Of a stretch of DNA of 7,208 nt, positions 1-5,216 are shown one piece after another (the stretch's first letter is position 1; every line of letters begins with the position of its first letter). The notes below the pieces were generated by a model. That model searched no databases. It was not told where the DNA came from and worked only from the letters and a program-made list of their open reading frames with translations. This DNA is from an uncultured Armatimonadota bacterium (GTDB lineage Bacteria; Armatimonadota; Armatimonadia; Armatimonadales; Armatimonadaceae): positions 1 to 7,208 of the forward strand of contig CAIRTT010000291.1 in the NCBI GenBank assembly GCA_903881535.1, given 5' to 3'. A program made the translations under genes and the position numbers.

Positions 1-1
1 G

Positions 2-1144
2 ATCGCCTATCGGGACCAGTGGAGCGGTGGAATTGCGGGATACCTGTCGTTTATGCATCCGCGGCTCATTTTGCTGCGGGAACTTCTGACAGCCGATGGC
101 GTTATTTTCGTCCATTGCGACTGGCGGGCGAACGCGCATCTACGCATCCTGATGGGCGAGGTATTCGGACCGGAAAACTTCAGAAATGAAATTCTCTGGC
201 GGCGAGCACCAAACCTAGGAAAGCAGGCTGCATCGAATCAGCTTGGCCGCACCTTCGAAAGTATCCTTCTCTTTAGTCGCAACCCGGGCAAAGCACTGCG
301 GGGTGGGCATCCGGAAATTACCACGCCTTATCCACTAACAAGGGCTGGGCATCCAAAGGGGTGTTTCTTTGATGAGCTGCGTGCGTGCTGGTACACGACA
401 GCGCCGCGGGGCGACTACACGGATGACAGCATCGCGCGTCTCGAGGCGGATGGCCGTATCCACCGCTCGGCGAGTGGCACGGTTTACATTAAGTACTTTC
501 TGGAGCAGGCAGCGGATGGCTGCTGGGTTAAGCGGCAGCGTGTGGATACGCTTTGGGATGACTCTGCCGTCCGACCGCTTCGTCACCGGCCAAAGTCGGA
601 GGACATGGGTTACGACACACAGAAGCCCGAAGGCTTACTTGAGCGCATTGTCAGCTGGGCGACGCTCCCGGGCGATACCGTTCTGGATGCCTTTAACGGC
701 TCGGGGACGACGATAACCGTTGCCAGTAAGCTTGGGCGAAATGCGATTGGTATTGATGTCGGGGATGCATCGATTTCAATCACCCGCCGCCGCCTCCGCG
801 AGATTCCAAATGTTGAATTCACCATCGATACGTTGCATCAAGTTCCGGAAAAGCCTTGTGACTCAGAGCTCCAGGCGACATTTAAGAGCATCGGCGAAAG
901 CACTGTTCAGGTGGCCATCTCGGGCCCAAATGTCGAAGCGGTCACCGCTTGGGGTGTTGGCTACGATGTCAACGGCGTGTGGGAGTGTCTGTGGTATTCA
1001 GGAATTCTCCGGTCGATTTCTATTCCGAAATCGGTTGACATAAACATCTCGAGTGGAATTGACCACGACCGACTCATCGTCCATGTCGAGACGCAAAAGA
1101 ATCAAACAAGGCTGTCCGTTACGCCATCACCAGAGATGCCATGA
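2..1144 (+). CDS. Site-specific DNA methyltransferase, beta class (N6-adenine or N4-cytosine), 5'-partial
   Basis: Transfers a methyl group from S-adenosylmethionine to an exocyclic amino group of a base in DNA. The frame is open from base 2 and reads IAYRDQWSGG before the first ATG (base 53), which matches the family core. The true start therefore lies left of the window and 380 residues are visible. Family signatures in order are YLSFMHPRL...LLRELL, DGVIFVHCDWR, FGPENFRNEILW, then YDTQKPEGLLERI (611-649) and the SAM-binding motif I DTVLDAFNGSGTT (674-712). Motif I follows the target-recognition region, the order of the beta class (type III Mod-like enzymes). The catalytic DPPY-type motif should lie upstream, outside the window. 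About 130 residues follow motif I, a C-terminal extension I do not recognise. It overlaps the convergent protease gene by 18 bases. Base specificity and any restriction partner cannot be read here. Confidence 0.93.
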   Translation: MAYRDQWSGGIAGYLSFMHPRLILLRELLTADGVIFVHCDWRANAHLRILMGEVFGPENFRNEILWRRAPNLGKQAASNQLGRTFESILLFSRNPGKALRGGHPEITTPYPLTRAGHPKGCFFDELRACWYTTAPRGDYTDDSIARLEADGRIHRSASGTVYIKYFLEQAADGCWVKRQRVDTLWDDSAVRPLRHRPKSEDMGYDTQKPEGLLERIVSWATLPGDTVLDAFNGSGTTITVASKLGRNAIGIDVGDASISITRRRLREIPNVEFTIDTLHQVPEKPCDSELQATFKSIGESTVQVAISGPNVEAVTAWGVGYDVNGVWECLWYSGILRSISIPKSVDINISSGIDHDRLIVHVETQKNQTRLSVTPSPEMP

Positions 1145-1786
1145 TTTGGTTACGACCACGTAGACACCGAGTAGCAGGTTGGTTACAGCGTGCATCACCA
1201 CACAAGCGCCAACAGACTTTGTCCGTCTGAGCAGCTGATCAGTCAACAATGCGTAAGCCACTGCAGCCAGCCACTCGGGGTGTATGGATGCAAACGCAGC
1301 GGTTACAACACCGGTTGCAATCCATGAATGGTTTCCGGCGATGACTTTATGGAAGTCATCCATGTTGTCGATATAGCGAACCAGAAAGCCGCGCCAGAAC
1401 AGCTCCTCGACAATCGGAACGACCGCTGCGAGTCCAATAAAGCGGGTTGCTATCCAGAGATACCGAAAGGTCCAATCCGGGATTGCCGTGAATGGATTAA
1501 AACTGCTCCGGCCTCCGACATGCGGATATGGGATTTTCTCGATGCCAATCCAGAGGGCGATTCCGACGACACCAAAGATAGCACCGGTAATGAGAGCCTT
1601 ACGCGATGCGGACAGCTCAGGGGTCCATGATTTCGCGGTAAGACCTAGTGCAAGCAGGACGACTGCAATCTTAGCGATATATGCGAATGGATACAGGTTT
1701 GCTGGGAGCTTACCTTCAATAACGTTGAGGCCGATGAACAAAATCATCGGGGCAACCAGACCACCGGCGGATTTTAGCAGATTCAT
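1127..1786 (-). CDS. CPBP/CAAX-type intramembrane protease, exosortase-associated subfamily
   Basis: A 219-residue multi-pass membrane protein of the CPBP (Abi/CAAX, type II prenyl protease-like) family, whose members are putative intramembrane glutamic endopeptidases. All three active-site motifs are present: EExxxR (E127, E128, R132 in VEELFWRGF), FxxxH (F165, H169) and HxxxN (H199, N203). Hydrophobic segments lie at about 10-23, 34-50, 63-82, 110-126 and 155-212. The N-terminal layout, the VVPIVEELFWRGFLVRY block, the EWLAA stretch and the C-terminal W-x-LW end resemble the CAAX prenyl protease-related family found in PEP-CTERM/exosortase genomes (TIGR03008 as I recall it). The subfamily call is from memory. 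The ATG is the first after an in-frame TAA 12 bases upstream, and no clear Shine-Dalgarno is seen. It is the last gene of the isc operon, 34 bases after hscB, and overlaps the methyltransferase tail to tail. Its substrate is unknown. Confidence 0.92.
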   Translation of the reverse strand: MNLLKSAGGLVAPMILFIGLNVIEGKLPANLYPFAYIAKIAVVLLALGLTAKSWTPELSASRKALITGAIFGVVGIALWIGIEKIPYPHVGGRSSFNPFTAIPDWTFRYLWIATRFIGLAAVVPIVEELFWRGFLVRYIDNMDDFHKVIAGNHSWIATGVVTAAFASIHPEWLAAVAYALLTDQLLRRTKSVGACVVMHAVTNLLLGVYVVVTKSWHLW

Positions 1787-1820
1787 ACCGGGTGATTATT
1801 GGCGAGGCGAGACGTCAACA

Positions 1821-2369
1821 TCAGGCTAGGGCTGCAGAGATTCCATTGGAAACTCTAATCAGATATCCATGGAGCATGAGCGGGTTTGCGATGTCTTCCA
1901 CGGTCACGGATTCACCAGCAGCCATCCGTCTGAGGACAGCCCACAGCTGTTCCTCACAAGAAGCCAGGTCACCCTTATATTCATCCAGCGATCCCGTTAG
2001 CGCGTTGCGGTCAACAGGCTCACCCATCTGAATGTCCATCAATGCTTCTTGGGTCTCGAGTATTCGTGCAAACAAGTCAGCAGGCGGCTGTTGATGTCGA
2101 AGGTCATGCAGCTGGACATTGAAGGTGTGTTTCAGAATGTATGTGGCACGCGAAAAGACATCCGTTAATCGCTTTGCGGCATCCGAGACAAGCATACTTG
2201 CCAGCTCGGCATCCGCTTGGACTTCTGGGCCTGCGGATGCAAAGCGATCTGGGTGGTACTTGAGCGTCAGGCGGCGTGCCGTGGCACGTAGTTCATCTGC
2301 GGATGCATCCATTGCCACGCCAAGAATAGTAAAGCAGTCATCCTGCGGACTTGGGAACACTGTGTTCAC
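1821..2369 (-). CDS. hscB: Fe-S assembly J-domain co-chaperone HscB
   Basis: HscB binds the IscU scaffold and presents it to the Hsp70 HscA, stimulating its ATPase so that the cluster is released to acceptor proteins. The protein is 182 residues, close to the usual size (E. coli HscB is about 171). An N-terminal J domain (about 10-75) carries the HPD motif at 39-41 in YHPDRF. A helical C-terminal domain (about 90-180) has the HSCB_C pattern, for example PPADLFARILETQEAL. The start is GTG, read from the sequence, and it overlaps the iscA stop as GTGA (4 bases). This suggests translational coupling, since no good Shine-Dalgarno precedes it. A second GTG three codons later is a possible alternative start. 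The expected partner hscA does not follow; a membrane protease does. No N-terminal zinc cysteine pairs, as found in some eukaryotic HscB proteins, are present. Confidence 0.94.
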   Translation of the reverse strand: MNTVFPSPQDDCFTILGVAMDASADELRATARRLTLKYHPDRFASAGPEVQADAELASMLVSDAAKRLTDVFSRATYILKHTFNVQLHDLRHQQPPADLFARILETQEALMDIQMGEPVDRNALTGSLDEYKGDLASCEEQLWAVLRRMAAGESVTVEDIANPLMLHGYLIRVSNGISAALA

Positions 2370-2722
2370 TTGAGAGTAAACGATGTTCCGCAGCCGCAGG
2401 AGCGGACGGCGAGTGGGTTTTGAAAGGTGAAGCCACCTTCCATCAGGTTCTTGATATCGAAATCAAGGACGGTTCCCTGTAAATATTTTGCACTCTTAAT
2501 GTCAATGACGAACGCAACATCATTCTGTGTGTAGATGACATCGAATTCCTCATCGGGTTCGGTTTCCCAATCGATGACATAGGAAAGGCCAGAGCAGCCT
2601 CCGCCACGAACACCGAGGCGGAGGAACTGTCCCTGCTTCCCGAGGCGATCTTTTTGGCGGAGGACTTGTTTGATGGCACGTTCCGTCAGAATAACGGGTG
2701 CATCTGCAATGGCGACTTCCAT
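2366..2722 (-). CDS. iscA: A-type Fe-S carrier protein (IscA/HesB family)
   Basis: A cytosolic carrier that takes clusters or iron from the scaffold and passes them to target apoproteins. The 118 residues are of normal length and cover one HesB/IscA domain. The three invariant cysteines are present: C43 in RGGGCSGLSY, and C109 and C111 in the C-terminal SCGCGTSF. The ATG lies 2 bases after the iscU stop (TAG), and the stop overlaps the hscB GTG, so both junctions look translationally coupled. The position between iscU and hscB matches the classic isc order, which favours IscA. The sequence alone does not exclude an ErpA-like role, since A-type carriers are hard to separate by motif. Confidence 0.95.
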   Translation of the reverse strand: MEVAIADAPVILTERAIKQVLRQKDRLGKQGQFLRLGVRGGGCSGLSYVIDWETEPDEEFDVIYTQNDVAFVIDIKSAKYLQGTVLDFDIKNLMEGGFTFQNPLAVRSCGCGTSFTLK

Positions 2723-2724
2723 GG

Positions 2725-3114
2725 CTACGCGGTGATGCCGTTCTTTTGGCGGTAGTCAGCGATGGCAGCCTTGATGGCATCTTCAGCGAGAACCGAGCAG
2801 TGGATTTTGACAGGAGGAAGGGCAAGCTCTTCAACGATGTCCGTGTTTTGGAGCTTGAGCGCTTCTTCGAGGGTCTTTCCCTTGACGAGCTCGGTGGCGA
2901 GGCTTGAGGATGCAATTGCAGATCCGCAGCCAAACGTCTTGAACACTGCATCTTCAATAACACCATCAGCGTTGATTTTGAGCTGTAACTTCATGACGTC
3001 ACCGCACTCAGGTGCGCCGACGATGCCTGTGCCGACGGTTGTGTCGGACTTGTCAAACGAGCCGACATTGCGTGGATTATTGTAGTGGTCGAGGACCTTG
3101 TCACTGTATGGCAT
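2725..3114 (-). CDS. iscU: Fe-S cluster assembly scaffold IscU
   Basis: The scaffold on which sulfur from IscS and iron are built into [2Fe-2S] and [4Fe-4S] clusters. It has 129 residues, the typical length. The start MPYSDKVLDHYNNPRNVGSF is diagnostic. Cluster-site residues are C37 and D39 (PECGDVM), C63 (FGCGSAIASSS), and H105 and C106 (KIHCSVLAEDA). The HscA-recognition motif LPPVK is intact at 99-103, so this protein appears adapted to an HscA/HscB chaperone system although hscA is not in the window. A good Shine-Dalgarno (AAGGA at 3124-3128) lies 9 bases before the ATG. The 48-base gap from iscS is the widest in the operon. Confidence 0.98.
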   Translation of the reverse strand: MPYSDKVLDHYNNPRNVGSFDKSDTTVGTGIVGAPECGDVMKLQLKINADGVIEDAVFKTFGCGSAIASSSLATELVKGKTLEEALKLQNTDIVEELALPPVKIHCSVLAEDAIKAAIADYRQKNGITA

Positions 3115-3162
3115 TTTTTATTTTCCTTGTGGTTTCGTGTAAATCGATGTGTTGAAAAGCAA

Positions 3163-4383
3163 CTAGTGCGGTTGCCACTGAACGGTTGAAAGATCGACGC
3201 CTTCGAGGTGAAGCTCCCAGAGCGGAGACATTTCACGCAGGCGTGCAACTTCGGCGATAACCTTTTCCGTCACCCATTCGACTTCTTCAGGCTTCGTGAA
3301 ACGTCCTAGGCCAAAGCGAAGTGAGCTGTGTGCAAGTTCATCCCCGACGCCAAGGGCCTTGAGGACATAGGATGGCTCGAGCGATGCACTGGTACATGCG
3401 GAGCCGGATGAAAGTGCGACATCACAGAGGCCCATTAAGAGGCTTTCCCCTTCGACAAAGCCGAATGAGATGTTCAACAGTCCGGGAAGGCGATGTTCAC
3501 GGCTGCCATTCACTTGGCACTCAGGGATTTGATCAAGGAGGCGTGCTTCCATCGCATCGCGTAGAACCTGAAGACGCGCGGCATCGGAGGCCATTTCAGC
3601 CTGGCAAAGCGCAGCGGCTTCGCCGAAACCGACGATACCCGTAACGTTCAGCGTTCCTGAACGGAAACCACGCTCATGCCCACCGCCATCGATTTGTGCG
3701 GACAAGCGAACACGTGGTGAGCGGCGGCGCACGTAAAGAGCACCGATCCCCTTTGGTCCGTACATTTTATGTGCAGTAAAAGATGCCAGATCGATACCGA
3801 GCGCTTCGACATCGAATGGAATCTTGCCAACAATCTGTGTCGCATCCGTATGGAAGATGATTCCGCGTTCTTTGCAGATGGCACCGATTTCAGCAATGGG
3901 TTGCAGAACACCGATCTCGTTGTTAGCCGCCATCACAGAAATCAGGATTGTCTTATCCGTGATGGCTGCTTTCAGATCATCAAGATTGATCAAACCATTG
4001 TCATCAACTTCAAGATACGTGACAGACTTGCCAGTTGACTCGAGGTGCATACAGGTGTCAAGGACAGCCTTGTGTTCGGTGACAACGGTGATGATGTGAT
4101 CACCTTTTTCGGCATACATTTCTGCGATGCCCTTGATGGCCAGGTTGTTGGATTCGGTTGCGCCACTGGTAAAAACGATTTCACGTGGATCAGCACCAAT
4201 CAGAGATGCGACCTGGGCACGTGCTTTGTCAACTGCCTCTTCGGCAGCCCATCCAAATGGGTGTGACTTGGATGCGGCATTTCCGTAGGCATTGCTAAAG
4301 AAAGGAATGATGACATCCACGACGCGAGGATCGGTCCGCGTGGTTGCATTGTTATCGAGGTAGATGGGCAGAGTTACGCTCAT
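3163..4383 (-). CDS. iscS: Cysteine desulfurase IscS
   Basis: A PLP-dependent enzyme that converts L-cysteine to alanine and holds the sulfur as a persulfide for IscU and other acceptors. The 406 residues are typical of group I (NifS/IscS) enzymes. Visible features are YLDNNATT at the N-terminus (8-15), TSGATESNN (72-80), the general base H104 in TEHKAVLD, D180 in HTDATQ, the PLP-lysine K206 in SFTAHKMYGPKG, and RSGTLN (241-246). The catalytic C330 sits in SSGSACTSASLEPSYVLKALG, with the long flexible loop of group I. The C-terminal MSPLWEL segment matches the IscU-docking tail of IscS proteins, with a somewhat longer end. It lies 10 bases after iscR and has only a weak ribosome site, so it is probably co-translated with iscR. 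Confidence 0.98.
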   Translation of the reverse strand: MSVTLPIYLDNNATTRTDPRVVDVIIPFFSNAYGNAASKSHPFGWAAEEAVDKARAQVASLIGADPREIVFTSGATESNNLAIKGIAEMYAEKGDHIITVVTEHKAVLDTCMHLESTGKSVTYLEVDDNGLINLDDLKAAITDKTILISVMAANNEIGVLQPIAEIGAICKERGIIFHTDATQIVGKIPFDVEALGIDLASFTAHKMYGPKGIGALYVRRRSPRVRLSAQIDGGGHERGFRSGTLNVTGIVGFGEAAALCQAEMASDAARLQVLRDAMEARLLDQIPECQVNGSREHRLPGLLNISFGFVEGESLLMGLCDVALSSGSACTSASLEPSYVLKALGVGDELAHSSLRFGLGRFTKPEEVEWVTEKVIAEVARLREMSPLWELHLEGVDLSTVQWQPH

Positions 4384-4393
4384 TGGTTTGCTT

Positions 4394-4879
4394 TCATGGT
4401 TTTGAATTCGTTCCCGCCACTGGGGCGAGGCTTAGCATTGTTGAATCGGAATAACGGTCGCCAAGATGACTGTAATCAGTACGCATCACATCGGCAAGGG
4501 ATGTCTCAGCAAGCAGCCGTGCAAGTTCGCTTTGAATGCGTGCGAGGGGTCCGCGAAGATGGCACTTGGATTCCTGCGGACATCCGCCGCTGGTTTCCCA
4601 GCACTGCGCAATCGCAAGGGGTCCATCCACAGCTTCGACAACTGCGCGAACGGAGATTTTCAGGGGTTCACGAATAAGGCGGTATCCACCGGTTGGCCCA
4701 GCCATTCCATCCACCAGTCCAGCCTTCGCAAGCGTCTGCATGACCTTAGCCAACATTTCAACCGGGATTTCGTAATACGCTGCGATACGGGCGGGCCCTA
4801 TACGCTCACCTTCCGGCTTGGATGCCAGAAATGATAGCGCAAGGAGTGCGTAATCTGCTTTCTTGGTAAAGGTGAACAT
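4394..4879 (-). CDS. iscR: Rrf2-family Fe-S cluster-sensing regulator IscR
   Basis: A winged-helix transcription factor that typically represses the isc operon when it carries a [2Fe-2S] cluster. The 161 residues are normal for the family. The N-terminal MFTFTKKADYALLAL and the recognition region GLVDGMAGPTGGYRL (54-68) are classic Rrf2. Three cysteines that could bind a cluster are C93, C100 and C106. Their spacing (6 and 5 intervening residues) differs slightly from E. coli IscR (5 and 5). The only nearby histidine is H107, directly after C106 rather than three residues on, so the fourth ligand is uncertain. The start is supported by GAAGGG 8 bases upstream (4888-4893). As first gene of the isc operon its likely role is autoregulation, through a candidate site at 4909-4933. 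A generic Rrf2 sensor (SufR- or NsrR-like) is the alternative, but context favours IscR. Confidence 0.92.
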   Translation of the reverse strand: MFTFTKKADYALLALSFLASKPEGERIGPARIAAYYEIPVEMLAKVMQTLAKAGLVDGMAGPTGGYRLIREPLKISVRAVVEAVDGPLAIAQCWETSGGCPQESKCHLRGPLARIQSELARLLAETSLADVMRTDYSHLGDRYSDSTMLSLAPVAGTNSKP

Positions 4880-4906
4880 TGCTCAAACCCTTCGCGAAAC
4901 CCACCT

Positions 4907-4932
4907 GAATCACCGACTTATAGAATCACCGA
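4907..4932. repeat. Two copies of a 10-base direct repeat, GAATCACCGA
   Basis: GAATCACCGA occurs at 4907-4916 and again at 4923-4932, a 16-base period with 6 bases between copies. Both copies are exact. They lie 28 to 53 bases upstream of the iscR start and overlap the candidate IscR-like palindrome. They could be tandem half-sites for a regulator or a chance duplication. Confidence 0.6.
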
Positions 4933-4933
4933 T
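4909..4933 (-). promoter_or_regulatory. Candidate IscR-type operator with overlapping -10 box for iscR
   Basis: Set against the E. coli type 1 IscR site as I recall it (ATASYYGACT, five bases RWWWY, AGTCRRSTAT), this stretch matches 18 of 25 positions by hand count. The left core CCGACT (4913-4918) is exact, and the right core AATC (4924-4927) has one mismatch. On the minus strand a -10-like TATAAG (4917-4922) falls inside the site, about 37 bases before the iscR ATG, where a bound repressor would block transcription. No good -35 accompanies that box. A second weaker pair lies upstream (ATGAAA at 4970-4975 and TAATAT at 4947-4952, 17-base spacing). This is inference from pattern and position only. 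Confidence 0.35.
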
Positions 4934-5019
4934 TGATTTCATCCGTATATTACCCGCTTGGTATTCGTTTTTCATCCGGGGTATGGCACAGCCAACTGAA
5001 TTTCCCAAGGGTATATGTC

Positions 5020-5056
5020 CCGAATTTGGAAGCCTGATATTTGCACCTAAATTCGG
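5020..5056. repeat. Inverted repeat CCGAATTT / AAATTCGG upstream of pilB
   Basis: CCGAATTT (5020-5027) and AAATTCGG (5049-5056) are perfect 8-base inverted copies separated by 21 bases. One G-T and one G-C pair could extend them inward. The right arm lies between the proposed -35 and -10 boxes of the pilB promoter. The arms start 29 bases apart, near three helical turns, so a dimeric regulator binding is more likely than a terminator hairpin. There is no U-tract. Confidence 0.5.
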
Positions 5057-5070
5057 CCCCGTGCTATACT
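5041..5070 (+). promoter_or_regulatory. Candidate sigma70-like promoter for pilB
   Basis: A TATACT hexamer (5065-5070) matches five of six bases of the -10 consensus. TTGCAC (5041-5046) lies 18 bases upstream as a weak -35 with three of six matches. Transcription would begin near 5077 and give a leader of about 140 bases before the pilB ATG. It is the best sigma70-like match I found on the pilB side, but the -35 is poor. Confidence 0.35.
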
Positions 5071-5171
5071 TTGGATGTATCAGACTGTGTGATTGCACCT
5101 GTTGCGCCATTAGGTACCCTTGTGGATGTCAGGTGACGGTTTGATTTGTTTGGTAAGCGGCATTGTGCACT

Positions 5172-5196
5172 GGCCTTGCGGTATGAACCGATGGCC
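5172..5196 (+). other. Small hairpin just upstream of the pilB ribosome site
   Basis: GGCC (5172-5175) can pair with GGCC (5193-5196), and CGGT (5179-5182) with ACCG (5187-5190), around an ATGA loop. Between them are one mismatch, one T-A pair and a bulged G. It ends a few bases before the purine-rich ribosome site at 5200-5207. It could affect translation initiation, but it is short and may be chance. Confidence 0.25.
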
Positions 5197-5216
5197 CAGA
5201 AAAGGGATATGCACGT

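Larger units (their letters stand above)
4880..5216. other. Divergent intergenic region between iscR and pilB
   Basis: This 337-base region separates the minus-strand isc operon from plus-strand pilB. I see no convincing gene in it: short open frames on either strand have no family resemblance and no good ribosome site. It should hold both promoters. The iscR-proximal part (4907-4933) has a 10-base direct repeat and an IscR-like partial palindrome. The middle (5020-5070) has an inverted repeat and a sigma70-like promoter pointing to pilB. The last 140 bases would be a pilB leader ending in a small hairpin (5172-5196) and the ribosome site. No tRNA, CRISPR or insertion-sequence features are seen. 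Confidence 0.8.

Noticed and set aside
369..716. Arginine-rich open frame inside the methyltransferase gene
   Set aside because: It is an overlapping alternative frame of a gene with clear conserved motifs, and its composition is typical of an out-of-frame reading.
1..1144. A complete restriction-modification or phage-defence locus at the left edge
   Set aside because: Only the methyltransferase 3' part is visible. No nuclease, helicase or mobile-element gene lies in the window, so a defence system cannot be claimed.
5041..5100. TTGCACCT repeated at 5041-5048 and 5093-5100
   Set aside because: An 8-base repeat 52 bases apart with no symmetry or shared flanks is weak evidence. The first copy overlaps the proposed -35 box.
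4863..5144. Open frame of 93 codons on the plus strand across the iscR start and intergenic region
   Set aside because: It begins inside iscR antisense, has no ribosome site, and shows a Cys-rich tail without family resemblance. It is better explained as non-coding intergenic DNA.
5165..5181. Sigma54-like -24/-12 element upstream of pilB (GTGCAC, five bases, TTGC)
   Set aside because: The spacing and the TTGC box fit, but the essential GG of the -24 element is not present in the right place. I kept it only as a note.
5128..5182. Possible c-di-GMP-I riboswitch in the pilB leader, suggested by GGTGACGG and the link to pilus genes
   Set aside because: The conserved core (GACGCAAAGCC-type segment and the paired stems) is missing, so the resemblance is limited to a few bases.
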